Below the pieces are notes generated by a model. That model saw nothing but the letters and a program-made list of their open reading frames with translations. It did no database searches and was not told the origin of the DNA. From the NCBI RefSeq assembly GCF_030268005.1, contig NZ_BRZC01000007.1, positions 827,459 through 891,458 of the forward strand: a DNA stretch of 64,000 bases, given 5' to 3'. Positions 1 to 8,783 of this stretch are shown piece after piece. Made by a program: the position numbers and the translations under genes. Origin of the DNA: Microbacterium arabinogalactanolyticum (GTDB lineage: Bacteria; Actinomycetota; Actinomycetes; Actinomycetales; Microbacteriaceae). Numbering within the stretch: position 1 is the stretch's first letter; every line of letters begins with the position of its first letter.

Positions 1-792
1 GGAGTAGCCCGGCCCATTGCCGAACGTGCGGGCGTGCCGGTCGAAGGTGCCCTGCAGCCAGCGCTCCCCGAGACCCTCTGCGATGGCTCGCGGAACCTCC
101 CGGGCGACGGCGTCGAAGCCCCCGACGGTGGCGTCCACGGCCGAGCGGAGCTGCCCGATCTCCCAGTCGTCCTTCATCATTCGCAGGATCGACACCGACC
201 GTTCCAGCTCGGCGGACAGTTCGGCGTCCACCTCGTGAGCCAGGTCGGTCGCCGACCGGGCGGCGTGCGCGCCGCGCAACTCGCTGCGCCGGCCCTTCAG
301 CGCGCTCAGCGGCTCCACCGTGATCTGCAGCGCCACTGCCCACTCCGCAAGGCCCGCGGATGGCCCGACCCAGAGCTCGCCGTGGGCGGCATCCGAGAAG
401 AAGCCCGAGTCACCCGGGCGGAACGGCTCGGGGATGTAGAGCACGGCGTCGTGTCCCCCCGGCCGCGCGGACATCACCAGGACCGCCCCCTCGGCCTGGC
501 ATCCGGTGAGCCAGACGAAGCCGCTGTCGGCACGGAACGCATACTGCGCGTCGTCGTTGCGAGTGGGAGCGGTGCCTGCGGCGAAGAGCAGGGTGCGTCC
601 CGGATGAGAGGCACTGAGACGAGCACGGTGGGAGGCCGCCGCCTCGGCAGTGCCCGGCTCCACATCGGGCAGGACGGTCTGCTCCTGCCAGCCCTGGCCG
701 ATCATGTCCGTGAAGGCGGGCACCTCTGCCAGGCGGGGGTAGCGGGTTCCGGCGTAGGGCGGGCGGACCGAGGTCCGAGGTCCGACTGTCAT
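1..792 (-). CDS. Xaa-Pro aminopeptidase (M24B), N-terminal part, cut by window start
   Basis: The first 264 residues of an aminopeptidase P type enzyme, which removes N-terminal residues ahead of proline; the frame is still open at base 1. The visible part matches the AMP_N (creatinase N-terminal) domain: LFAAG near residue 60, then RNDDAQYAFRADSGFVWLTG (about residues 67-86), the pattern before the first substrate-contact strand. The metal-binding pita-bread domain would lie outside the window and cannot be checked. The start ATG overlaps the TGA of the upstream hydrolase gene in an ATGA, so the two are translationally coupled at the end of the peptide-importer operon. Context suggests it finishes off imported proline-containing peptides in the cytoplasm. 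No signal peptide is visible. Confidence 0.85.
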   Translation of the reverse strand, partial: MTVGPRTSVRPPYAGTRYPRLAEVPAFTDMIGQGWQEQTVLPDVEPGTAEAAASHRARLSASHPGRTLLFAAGTAPTRNDDAQYAFRADSGFVWLTGCQAEGAVLVMSARPGGHDAVLYIPEPFRPGDSGFFSDAAHGELWVGPSAGLAEWAVALQITVEPLSALKGRRSELRGAHAARSATDLAHEVDAELSAELERSVSILRMMKDDWEIGQLRSAVDATVGGFDAVAREVPRAIAEGLGERWLQGTFDRHARTFGNGPGYS

Positions 793-2072
793 CTGTGTTC
801 TCCTCCACGATCGCGTACTCGTTCGCGCAGCGCCGAGAGCACCCGGCCGGAGCCGATGCCGTCGTGCTCGAACTCGTTGGTCACCCAGTACTGCGCGTTG
901 CCGATGCCGGACAGGGTCTCCAGCTGCAGCCCCGCATCGACGTACATGTCATCGAAGTAGACGGCGGCTGCCAGCGGCACCTCATTCGCCGCAAGACGCT
1001 CCCGGTCGTACAGTGGGCTCCACTCGACCTGTTCCGCGAGCACGTGCACGGCGTCGCGGAAGCCTCGCAGAAGACGCACCTCGTCGAACATCCATGGGAA
1101 GGCCATCTCCCCGGTGAACAGCAGCGGCCGACGGCCGGTGTCGAACTCGGGACGCCGATCGCGCTCCCGCTGCGCGGCCCATCCGGTCGGCCCGCTCTCC
1201 TGGTCGCCGTAGATGGACTCCTGCAGGGTCCAGAACAGCGGGTTCCCCGCGCTCGAGCTTCGGGCGAGCACCTCCGCGAGGAAGCCCTCGGAGAGTCGAC
1301 CGGGGCGAGCGAACGCCTTCTCGACCAACCAGTGCATGCGCTCGTGCCCGGGCTTCATGCCGAGATCGATTCCCAGTGACTGGAAACGATGCACCGTGAG
1401 CGCATCGCCGTCGGGCAGCCGCACGTCGCCTTCGGCCAGCCGGTCGGCTATCCGCGCGACCGCCTCGGCGTCTTCCGGGAATCTGCGGTACAGCTCGGCG
1501 GTCTTCGCCGCCACCCGATCGAAGGTGCGGGCGTACACATCGGCCGCGCGGGGCGGGACGCCGGGGATTCCACCCGCGACATAGCAGGCGGCGAGTGCCT
1601 CCGGCGCCTGCGACAGATAGGTCAGCGTGAGGAAGCCGCCGTAGCTCTGCGCAAGGGTCGCCCAGCGCCGGCCGCCATACAGCGCCGTACGCACATGCTC
1701 GAGGTCGCGCACGATCGAGTCGGCGCGGTGCAGTGAGAGCAGGCGGGCCCCGGCCGCCCCGTCGAGGTCTGAGAAGTCAGCCGACTCCAGCGGACTGCTG
1801 CCTCCGGTGCCGCGCTGGTCGACGAGCACGACCCGGTAGTCGCGCAGCGCCTCGTCGATCCATCCGTCCCGCAGCAGGGGCCGCGGATTGGCACCGCCCG
1901 GGCCGCCCTGCAGGTACGTCATCAGCGGCAGGTCATCGCCGGCCCGCTCCGGATCCACGAGCTCCCTGACGAGCAGGCTGACGGTCCCGGCGCCCGGATC
2001 CGCCCAGTCCAGGGGTACGTCCAGTCGCTGCTCGCGTACCGCGATCCCCGGCAGGTGGTACGAGACCGTCAT
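789..2072 (-). CDS. alpha/beta-hydrolase, proline iminopeptidase-like (S33)
   Basis: A 427-residue cytoplasmic hydrolase. The family signatures of prolyl aminopeptidases are present: QGGPGG (residues 55-60, in place of HGGPG), DQRGTGGS (85-92) and the nucleophile elbow AQSYGG with Ser143. A late Asp (in YVDAG) and a His (in EFEHDG) can complete the triad. A longer frame opens upstream at a GTG, but the ATG at 2072 overlaps the ATPase stop by four bases (ATGA), so this start was chosen. Proline iminopeptidases release N-terminal proline, which complements the Xaa-Pro aminopeptidase encoded next. The exact substrate (peptide or proline ester/amide) is inference from family and context. Confidence 0.85.
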   Translation of the reverse strand: MTVSYHLPGIAVREQRLDVPLDWADPGAGTVSLLVRELVDPERAGDDLPLMTYLQGGPGGANPRPLLRDGWIDEALRDYRVVLVDQRGTGGSSPLESADFSDLDGAAGARLLSLHRADSIVRDLEHVRTALYGGRRWATLAQSYGGFLTLTYLSQAPEALAACYVAGGIPGVPPRAADVYARTFDRVAAKTAELYRRFPEDAEAVARIADRLAEGDVRLPDGDALTVHRFQSLGIDLGMKPGHERMHWLVEKAFARPGRLSEGFLAEVLARSSSAGNPLFWTLQESIYGDQESGPTGWAAQRERDRRPEFDTGRRPLLFTGEMAFPWMFDEVRLLRGFRDAVHVLAEQVEWSPLYDRERLAANEVPLAAAVYFDDMYVDAGLQLETLSGIGNAQYWVTNEFEHDGIGSGRVLSALRERVRDRGGEHR

Positions 2073-2950
2073 CGACCCTCCTCCTCGGCCGCGGTCGCGA
2101 TGGACCCGGCACGTCGCGCCTGCTGAGCCTCGCGCCGGCGTCGATCCCACTCCGGGTCGATGCGCGGCACGGCCTGCAGCAGGGTCTTGGTGTAGTCGTC
2201 CTGCGGGTGGTCGAACACGACGTCCCGCGGCCCGGTCTCCACGATCCGGCCCTGATGCATCACTGCGACCCGGGTCGCGATCTGGCGCACCACGGCGAGA
2301 TCGTGCGCGATGAACAGGTAGCCGAAACCCTCATCCGCCTGCAGCTCCCGCAGCAGGTTGATCACCTGGGCCTGCACCGACACGTCCAGAGCGGACACCG
2401 CTTCGTCGCAGATCACCAGCCGGGGGCCGGCCGCCAGCGCCCTGGCGATGCCGATGCGCTGCGCCTGGCCGCCGGAGAACTGGGAGGGGTAGCGCTCGCT
2501 GTGGTCGGGGTTCAGGCCGACACGGGCCATCAGATCACGGGCGAACGCACGGGCGCCGCCCGGGATCTTCCGCTTCTGGTACACGAGCGGTGCGGTCACC
2601 AGACGCTCCACGCTGTGCTTCGGGTTCAGCGACGAGTACGGGTCCTGGAAGATCACCTGCACGGCGCTGCGGAAGTCGCGCAGGTCGGAGCCCTTCAGAT
2701 GCGTGACGTCCTGTCCCTCGAACTCGACGGTGCCACTGGTGACGTCGACGAGCCGGGCCGCCAGGCGCGCGGTCGTGGATTTACCCGATCCGGACTCGCC
2801 GACCAGGGCGAGCGTCTCGCCGCGGCGCACCTCCAGGGTGACGTCGTCGACTGCGCGGAACACCGTGCGCTGCTTGAAGATCCCCCGCGAACGCGAGTAC
2901 TCCTTCACCAGCCCGGTGCCCCGGAACAGCGGAGCCGATTCGGTGCTCAT
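2069..2950 (-). CDS. peptide ABC importer ATP-binding protein (DppF/OppF type)
   Basis: A 293-residue ABC ATPase that would energise oligopeptide uptake. Visible motifs in order: Walker A GESGSGKST, Q-loop in IFQDPYSSLNP, signature FSGGQAQRIGIARAL, Walker B LVICDEAVSALD, and the switch His in IAHDLAV. The C-terminal YTKTLLQAVPRIDPEW matches the oligopeptide C-terminal extension (oligo_HPY). It overlaps its upstream partner by four bases, and the downstream hydrolase start lies in its stop. The paired ATPase encoded next to it has a diverged sequence, as in Dpp/Opp systems that use a heterodimer of two ATPases. Confidence 0.92.
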   Translation of the reverse strand: MSTESAPLFRGTGLVKEYSRSRGIFKQRTVFRAVDDVTLEVRRGETLALVGESGSGKSTTARLAARLVDVTSGTVEFEGQDVTHLKGSDLRDFRSAVQVIFQDPYSSLNPKHSVERLVTAPLVYQKRKIPGGARAFARDLMARVGLNPDHSERYPSQFSGGQAQRIGIARALAAGPRLVICDEAVSALDVSVQAQVINLLRELQADEGFGYLFIAHDLAVVRQIATRVAVMHQGRIVETGPRDVVFDHPQDDYTKTLLQAVPRIDPEWDRRRREAQQARRAGSIATAAEEEGR

Positions 2951-3831
2951 GGTCGCTCCTCCGTCGTGGTCGTGCGCGTCGATCCGGGGACCACGATCAC
3001 GTCGGTGGTCCGCAGCTCACCGATCTCGTCATCGATGCGCGGCACGGCATCCAGCAGACGCTGCGTGTAGTCGGCCTGCGGATCGCAGAAGATCTGCTCC
3101 GCAGCACCCTGCTCCACCATCTCGCCGTTGCGCATCACGACGATGTGATCGGTGACCTCGCTGACCACCGCCAGGTCGTGTGTGATCAGCATCAGTCCGG
3201 CTCCGGTCTCCTCGCGGATCTCATCGAGCAGATCGAGGATCTGCGCCTGCACGGTGACGTCCAGCGCGGTGGTCGGTTCGTCGGCGATGATCAGGTCGGG
3301 TTCCATGCTCAGTGCCATCGCGATCATGATGCGCTGCCTCATGCCACCGGAGAACTGATGCGGGTAGTGGTCGACGCGCTCGGCGGCGTCACGGATCCGC
3401 ACTCGGTCCATGGCTTCGATGGCGACCTTGCGCGCTTCCCGACGGCTGACACCCGGGCGATGCGCCCGATAGGCCTCGGCGATCTGCACCCCCACCTTGT
3501 AGTACGGGTTCAGCGAGGAGAGCGGGTCCTGGAAGATCATCGCGATGCGGTCGCCCCGCACGTCGCGCATCACCCGGTCCGGCAGTCCGATGAGCTCGCG
3601 GCCGTCGAAGACGATCGACCCGGTCGCGGTTCCGCCCTTCGGCAGCAGCCCCATGACGGCCAGGCTGGTCATCGACTTGCCTGATCCGGATTCGCCGACG
3701 ATGCCGACCGCACCGCCGCGCGGGACGTCGAAGCCGAGGCCGCGCACGACCGAGGTGGTGCCGTTGGCGGTCGGGAAGCCGATGGTCAGATCGCGCACCG
3801 ACAGCAGCGGGGTCCTGGCGTTCCCGGTCAT
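2947..3831 (-). CDS. peptide ABC importer ATP-binding protein (DppD/OppD type)
   Basis: A 294-residue ABC ATPase, the second of the heterodimeric pair. Walker A is GESGSGKSM, with Met in place of the usual Ser/Thr after GKS, as is common in DppD proteins. The Q-loop is IFQDPLSSLNPYYKV, the signature FSGGMRQRIMIAMAL, Walker B LIIADEPTTALD and the switch LITHDLAV. The oligo_HPY-like tail reads DYTQRLLDAVPRIDDE. The frame extends well upstream, but that part is antisense-like sequence inside the permease gene; the ATG at 3831 sits in the ATGA overlap with the permease stop and was taken as the start. Confidence 0.92.
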   Translation of the reverse strand: MTGNARTPLLSVRDLTIGFPTANGTTSVVRGLGFDVPRGGAVGIVGESGSGKSMTSLAVMGLLPKGGTATGSIVFDGRELIGLPDRVMRDVRGDRIAMIFQDPLSSLNPYYKVGVQIAEAYRAHRPGVSRREARKVAIEAMDRVRIRDAAERVDHYPHQFSGGMRQRIMIAMALSMEPDLIIADEPTTALDVTVQAQILDLLDEIREETGAGLMLITHDLAVVSEVTDHIVVMRNGEMVEQGAAEQIFCDPQADYTQRLLDAVPRIDDEIGELRTTDVIVVPGSTRTTTTEERP

Positions 3832-4826
3832 TGCGCACCTCCTGTCCGCACCCGAGGATCGATCACCGAGTAGAGCAGGTCGACGACCAGGATGCCCACG
3901 ATGACGAACACGGCCGACAGCAGCGTGACCGCCATGATCACAGGCTGGTCGTTCGCGGCGATCGAGTCGGCGGTGAGCTTGCCCACGCCGTTGAGGCCGA
4001 ACACCTTCTCGGTGATCAGTGCACCGCCCAGCAGTCCCGCCAGGTCGAGTCCGAAGATGGTCACGATCGGGGTCAGAGCCGGACGCAATGCGTGACGCCG
4101 CCACACCAGCGCGGGAGCGAGGCCCTTCGCCCTGGCCGTGCGCACGAAGTTCTCCTGCAGCGTCTCGATGACGTTGGCGCGGGTGAGCCGTGTGTAGGTG
4201 GCTGCGTATCCCGCCGCCAGCACGACCCATGGCATCAGGAAGTTCAGGAACCATCGGCCGGGGTCGTCCGTGAACGAGACCGCCTGCGGGAAGGGCAGCC
4301 AGCCCAGGGCGACCACGAGCACGAACTGCAGCACGAGAGCGAGCACGTAGTTCGGGATCGACATCGCCGTGAGGGTGAGACCTGCGAAGAAGCGGTCGAC
4401 GAACGCGCCCTCCTTCGCGGCGCTGAGCACGCCGGTGACGAGTCCCGCCAGCACCCACAGCACGGCCGCCCCCAGGGCGATGGTCACCGAGATCGGCAGT
4501 CGCTGCACGATCATGTCACCGACCAGCTGGCTGGTCTGGAAGGAGTAGCCCAGACACGGAGCCGCGCAGTCCACGGGCGCGCCGGCGACCATGAAGGTGC
4601 GCCCGGTGAACAGCCCGCCGACGTAGGTGAAGAACTGCGTCCAGAACGGCTGGTCCAACCCGAGGTTCGTGCGGATCTGATCGATCAGCTCCGGTGTGCA
4701 GTTCTTGCCGCAGATCTGAGCGGCCGGGTCCGGCGAGAGCAGGAAGAAGATCGCGTAGGTGAACAGCGTCACCAGGAACAGCACGACGACCATGCCGAGC
4801 ACGCGGCCGGTGATGTAACGGATCAT
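3828..4826 (-). CDS. peptide ABC importer permease (DppB type)
   Basis: A 332-residue inner-membrane protein. It begins MIRYITGRVLGMVVVLFLVT, the N-terminal helix typical of DppB/OppB, and has a long extracellular loop (about residues 35-95) containing four Cys that could be disulphide-linked outside the cell. The cytoplasmic EAA-type loop reads FVRTARAKGLAPALVWRRHA near residues 230-249, followed by the last two membrane helices. Its start overlaps the DppC-type stop and its stop overlaps the DppD-type start, so the whole importer is one coupled operon. Confidence 0.92.
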   Translation of the reverse strand: MIRYITGRVLGMVVVLFLVTLFTYAIFFLLSPDPAAQICGKNCTPELIDQIRTNLGLDQPFWTQFFTYVGGLFTGRTFMVAGAPVDCAAPCLGYSFQTSQLVGDMIVQRLPISVTIALGAAVLWVLAGLVTGVLSAAKEGAFVDRFFAGLTLTAMSIPNYVLALVLQFVLVVALGWLPFPQAVSFTDDPGRWFLNFLMPWVVLAAGYAATYTRLTRANVIETLQENFVRTARAKGLAPALVWRRHALRPALTPIVTIFGLDLAGLLGGALITEKVFGLNGVGKLTADSIAANDQPVIMAVTLLSAVFVIVGILVVDLLYSVIDPRVRTGGAQ

Positions 4827-5791
4827 GCGCGCGTCTCCCCGCTGACCAGGATCGCCCGCACGCGGTCCCCGAGCGTGACGAAGGACAGCACCAGCAGGAA
4901 CAGGAACGCGCCGGGGAAGACGAAGTACATCGGGTCGACCGCGTACCACGGCGCCGCGGAGGCGATCATCTGCCCCCAGGACGGCGTGGGGGGCACGACC
5001 CCGACGCCGAGGAAGGAGAGGCCCGCCTCTGTGCCGACGTAGCCGGGTACCGCGAGAGCTGCCATGACGAGGATCGTCGAGGTGATGTTGGGCAGGATCT
5101 CCCGGAAGATGATTCGCGCGGAGCCTGCGCCGGACGCCTTCGCCGCCTCGACGAACTCCCGCTCTTTGATGGAGAGCGTCTGGCCGCGCACGATGCGTGC
5201 GAGGTAGGGCCAGCCGAACAGCGAGATCACCACGACGAGCAGCACGATCCTGTTGTCGGAGGGGAGCGCCGAGAGAATGGCGATCATGAAGATCAACGCG
5301 GGGAAGGCCATCATGAACTCCATGACGCGGGAGATGATCGTGTCGATGATGCCGCCGAAGTAGCCGGCCAGCATGCCGAGCACGGTGCCGATCACGGTGG
5401 TGATGACGGTGGCCGACAGCGCGACGGCCATCGACACCTGCGCTCCGTACGCGATGCGGACGAAGATGTCCCGGCCACTGCCGGGCTCGACGCCGAACCA
5501 GTGCTCGGCACTGATGCCGCCGGCGGGTCCGATCGGGATCGCGCCCATGTTCGGGTCGATGGCTCCCTGATCGAACTCGTACGGCCCCCACCCCGTGATC
5601 CGGGCGAGCAGCGGGGCGGCCAGCGCCATCAGGATGATCAGGACGATGTAGGCGGAGGACAGCACCGCCGCCCAGTCCTTGACGAATGCGTGCACGAGCC
5701 GGCGGCCGGAGGTGGGTGCCGATTCCGAGAGGGACTCGGAATCGGCACCCGGTGCGGCCTCGATCTCGAGCGAACTCGAGGTGAGGGTCAT
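4823..5791 (-). CDS. peptide ABC importer permease (DppC type)
   Basis: A 322-residue inner-membrane protein. A polar N-terminal segment (about 40 residues, rich in Ser and Glu) precedes the first helix LSSAYIVLIILMALAAPLLA, the usual DppC layout. The EAA loop is FVEAAKASGAGSARIIFREI, and the C-terminal region reads GVVPPTPSWGQMI, a strong DppC signature. The start is the ATG two bases after the binding-protein stop; a longer upstream reading is only a shadow of the binding-protein gene. It pairs with the DppB-type subunit to form the peptide channel. Confidence 0.92.
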   Translation of the reverse strand: MTLTSSSLEIEAAPGADSESLSESAPTSGRRLVHAFVKDWAAVLSSAYIVLIILMALAAPLLARITGWGPYEFDQGAIDPNMGAIPIGPAGGISAEHWFGVEPGSGRDIFVRIAYGAQVSMAVALSATVITTVIGTVLGMLAGYFGGIIDTIISRVMEFMMAFPALIFMIAILSALPSDNRIVLLVVVISLFGWPYLARIVRGQTLSIKEREFVEAAKASGAGSARIIFREILPNITSTILVMAALAVPGYVGTEAGLSFLGVGVVPPTPSWGQMIASAAPWYAVDPMYFVFPGAFLFLLVLSFVTLGDRVRAILVSGETRA

Positions 5792-5793
5792 GG

Positions 5794-7497
5794 TCAGCCC
5801 TTCGACGGGTCCTTCAGACCGACGATGGTGAGGTCGGTCATGTTGGTGCTGGGGTGGTACCCCGCGATATTGGTGCCGGGCAGGAACAGACCCTTCTCCC
5901 ACACCAGCGGCGCGATGGGCGACAGCTCCAGGATCTGCTTGTCCAGATCGCCCCACGCCTTCTTGGCCGCATCGGTGTCGGTCATCGTCATGATCTCGTC
6001 GATGCGCGCGTTGACCGCCGGGTCGTTGAGCTGCGAGAGGTTGTTGTTGCCCTTCTCGGTGACCTTGCGGCCGTCGAACAGCGGCGGGATGAACGTGCTG
6101 GCGCTGGAGGCCCAGTCCGGGCACCATCCGGTGATGGCGGCATCGTGCTGCTGAGCCGGGGTGCCGATGGTCTCGTAGTACACCGAGGTGTCGATGACGT
6201 TCAGCTTGACGGTGATGCCGGCGCGCTTGAGCGACTCCTGCACAGCCTCGGCCTGCGCCTGCATGGCCGGCTGCGAGCGGATGTCCATGGTGAAGGTGAA
6301 GCCGTCGGGCAGGCCGGCCTTGGCGAGCAGCTCCTTCGCCTTCTCCGGGTCGCCCTTCCCGTCCTTGCTCTTCCAGAGGTCGAAGTCGGCGTGACCGCTG
6401 ACGGCCGGCGGGATGATCGTGGTGGCGACGTCCGCCAGCTGCGTACCACCGCTGGCGTTCTGGACGGCCGAACGGTCGAGCGCCCAGTTCACGGCCTGAC
6501 GCGTCTCGACCTTGTCGAACGGCGGCTTGGTCGTGTTCATGCCCAGGTAGGTGGTGCAGAACGCCGGCGCGCTGATCACGCGCGCCTTCAGCTGCGGGGT
6601 CTGCAGGCGCGGCAGGGTCGCGGCGCTGATCTTGCCGGCGATCGCGTCGGCGTCATCCCCCTGACCGGAGATCATGCGCTCGTCGATGGTCGCGGGGTCG
6701 ATGCCGAGGTTGACCTGCCAGGCATCCGGATAGGCCTTGCGCACGTCGTCGGTCTTCGAGTCCCAGTACTTGTTGCGCTCGAGCTTGATGACGCTGCCCG
6801 GTGTGTACGAGGCGAGGGTGTACGGACCGGAGGCGATCACGTCCTTGATGAAGGAGTCTCCTCCGCCGGAGCCCTTCGGGAAGGGCACCGCGTTCGGCTG
6901 GGCGAGAACGTTGTCGAACTCGGGGAACGGCTGCTTCAGGTGGAAGACGATGGTCTTGGCGTCCGGGGTCTCGATGGTCGGGATGTCACCGGAGACGTAC
7001 GGACCCTGGTAGTCGCCGGGCGCGTCGATGACCGCCTTCAGGTAGGGCGATCCGATGCCGATCTGGGGGTCCCAGGCGCGGGAGATCCCGAACTTGACCT
7101 CGGCGGACGTGATCGGGGTGCCGTCGTCGAACTTGAGGTCGTCCTTGAGCTTGTAGGTCCACGTCAGGCCGTCATCCGACGGTGTGCCGAGGGACTCGGC
7201 CAGGTCGGGGACGATGGCGTTCGGGTCCTTGGCGTCACCGGCGTTCTGCATGGTCAGGCCGCGGTACAGCAGCCGGTAGAACGCGTTCACGCCACCGTCC
7301 CAGCCGCGGGCCGGGTCGAGGTAGGAGAAGTCCGCGTTCTGCAGCATGTACACCGTGCCACCCTTCTTCGGGGTGGCAGCGGACGAACTGCCGGCCTGGT
7401 CTGCCGATTCGGGGCCGTTCCCGCTGCATCCGGACAGCAGCAGCACTGCTGTCACACCGACGGCGAGGATGCCTGTGATTCTCTTCCTGGCGGTCAT
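5794..7497 (-). CDS. peptide ABC importer substrate-binding lipoprotein (SBP family 5)
   Basis: A 567-residue exported binding protein. The N-terminus has Arg/Lys residues (MTARKRI), a hydrophobic stretch and a lipobox LLLSGC, so it should be lipid-anchored outside the membrane. The mature part shows the family 5 layout: KKGGTVYML near the start, LDPARGWDGG, LTWTYKLKDDLKFDDGTPIT and the late ITGWCPDWASS. The ATG at 7497 follows a good ribosome site (AGAAGGGA); an earlier in-frame start gives an N-terminus unlike a signal peptide. It is the first gene of the operon, upstream of both permeases, both ATPases and two proline peptidases, which supports peptides rather than nickel or sugars as ligand. 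Confidence 0.92.
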   Translation of the reverse strand: MTARKRITGILAVGVTAVLLLSGCSGNGPESADQAGSSSAATPKKGGTVYMLQNADFSYLDPARGWDGGVNAFYRLLYRGLTMQNAGDAKDPNAIVPDLAESLGTPSDDGLTWTYKLKDDLKFDDGTPITSAEVKFGISRAWDPQIGIGSPYLKAVIDAPGDYQGPYVSGDIPTIETPDAKTIVFHLKQPFPEFDNVLAQPNAVPFPKGSGGGDSFIKDVIASGPYTLASYTPGSVIKLERNKYWDSKTDDVRKAYPDAWQVNLGIDPATIDERMISGQGDDADAIAGKISAATLPRLQTPQLKARVISAPAFCTTYLGMNTTKPPFDKVETRQAVNWALDRSAVQNASGGTQLADVATTIIPPAVSGHADFDLWKSKDGKGDPEKAKELLAKAGLPDGFTFTMDIRSQPAMQAQAEAVQESLKRAGITVKLNVIDTSVYYETIGTPAQQHDAAITGWCPDWASSASTFIPPLFDGRKVTEKGNNNLSQLNDPAVNARIDEIMTMTDTDAAKKAWGDLDKQILELSPIAPLVWEKGLFLPGTNIAGYHPSTNMTDLTIVGLKDPSKG

Positions 7498-7514
7498 CGG
7501 ACCGATCCCTTCTC

Positions 7515-7600
7515 TGCTCCGTTGCATAGATGCCCTAAGGCACAGCGCATGACACTGCAATGTAAAACCTTACTGAGCGATGATGTTAGCGAGAACAGAA
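7515..7600 (-). promoter_or_regulatory. probable promoter region of the peptide-importer operon
   Basis: The AT-richer gap before the binding-protein gene. On the minus strand it contains a TTTACA element that could serve as a -35 box, about 18 bases before TGCCTT, and a short palindrome GTAAGGTTTTAC overlapping that -35. A LacI-family gene ends just upstream, so the palindrome may be an operator. The assignment rests on sequence alone. Confidence 0.35.
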
Positions 7601-7654
7601 CGCGAGCGCAACGATCGAGTCGTCACGGACCGCCCCGGATGCTGAGCCCCGCGG

Positions 7655-8698
7655 TTACCCGAGGACGGCTGAGGTCGACGCTCGGACGACCAGCTCGGGG
7701 CGGATCAGCTCCCGGTGACCGGGCTGGCCTCCGTCGATCGCGGTGAGCAGTTCTCGGATGACCAGACGGCCCAACGCCGTGAAGTCCTGGCGCACAGTGG
7801 TCAGTGGTGGCGTGTAATGGCGGGCGTCGGGCACATCGTCGAACCCCACCACGCTGACATCGTCGGGCACACGGATGCCCCGCTCCGCAAGGGCGTGCAG
7901 CAGACCGAGCGCCATCTGGTCGTTCGCCGCGAACACCGCCGTCGCGCCGTCCAGCCGGAGCGCGCGCCCCACCAGGTACCCGGACTCGGATGACCAGTCC
8001 CCCACCACCGGGTCCGGAGCGTCCAGACCGGCATCCTCCAGCGCGTCCCGCCAGGCTGCGGTGCGGGCGCGGGCGTCGAACCAGTCCGGAGGCCCGGCCA
8101 GATGGAGTATCCGGCGGTGGCCGAGTTCGATCAGATGCCCGACGGCCAGTCGGGCTCCCGCGCGCTGGTCCACCGACACGGTGTGCAGCAGCGCATCGGC
8201 CTCCTCTTTCACGACCAGAGTCGGCAGCGCGGCGGCGTGCTGACGCACAGCCTGCAGCGAGGACTCGCGCGGCGCGATCACGCACAGGGCGTCGACGCCT
8301 TCGGTGACCAGATCGAGGATTCCCTCCCGGATGCCCGCCGTCCGCCCCTCCAGTGACAGCGCGCTCACTGCGTACCCGTTCTCTCGGGCAGCGGCCTCGA
8401 CCGCGCGCAGCGTGCTGCTCGGTCCGTACTGCCCGGGATTGTCCACGATCGCGCCGATGCGCAGGGAGCGGCGGCGCACAAGCGCCCGGGCGATCGAGCT
8501 GGGCGCGTAATTGAGCTCGGCGATGGCATCCGTGACGCGACGGCGCGTGGACTCGCGGATGTTGGGATGGTGGTTCAGCACCCGGGACACGGTCATGTGC
8601 GAGACACCGGCGCGCTCGGCGACGTCGTAGATGCTCGGCCGCGACGCATCAGCGGATGCCGCTGAACCGCTCCTCACGTGTAGCCTCCTCGCCGTCAT
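7655..8698 (-). CDS. LacI-family transcriptional regulator
   Basis: A 347-residue LacI/GalR repressor. The helix-turn-helix sits unusually late, at about residues 22-47 (SIYDVAERAGVSHMTVSRVL), followed by the hinge region and a periplasmic-binding-protein-like sensor domain ending in VSVVGFDDVPDARHYTPPLT. The frame stays open far upstream, but the ATG at 8698 fits the divergent arrangement with the next lacI-type gene. It lies upstream of the peptide-importer operon on the same strand, with only about 160 bases between its stop and the binding-protein start, so it may control that operon or be co-transcribed with it. The effector is unknown. Confidence 0.88.
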   Translation of the reverse strand: MTARRLHVRSGSAASADASRPSIYDVAERAGVSHMTVSRVLNHHPNIRESTRRRVTDAIAELNYAPSSIARALVRRRSLRIGAIVDNPGQYGPSSTLRAVEAAARENGYAVSALSLEGRTAGIREGILDLVTEGVDALCVIAPRESSLQAVRQHAAALPTLVVKEEADALLHTVSVDQRAGARLAVGHLIELGHRRILHLAGPPDWFDARARTAAWRDALEDAGLDAPDPVVGDWSSESGYLVGRALRLDGATAVFAANDQMALGLLHALAERGIRVPDDVSVVGFDDVPDARHYTPPLTTVRQDFTALGRLVIRELLTAIDGGQPGHRELIRPELVVRASTSAVLG

Positions 8699-8783
8699 GA
8701 TCGCAGACCATGCCAGGCTACCCGCCTGGAACGCGGCGGCCTCCTCCGAACACACGGCCCCGCCCCGCACTAGGCTGACCCGC
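8699..8783. promoter_or_regulatory. short divergent promoter region between two lacI-type genes
   Basis: An 85-base gap with outward-facing starts on both sides. Neither start has a convincing ribosome site. TAGGCT lies about 7 bases before the plus-strand ATG, and TAGCCT lies on the minus strand about 20 bases before the other ATG. Such close -10-like boxes are what leaderless actinobacterial transcripts show, but no start sites have been mapped. Confidence 0.35.
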
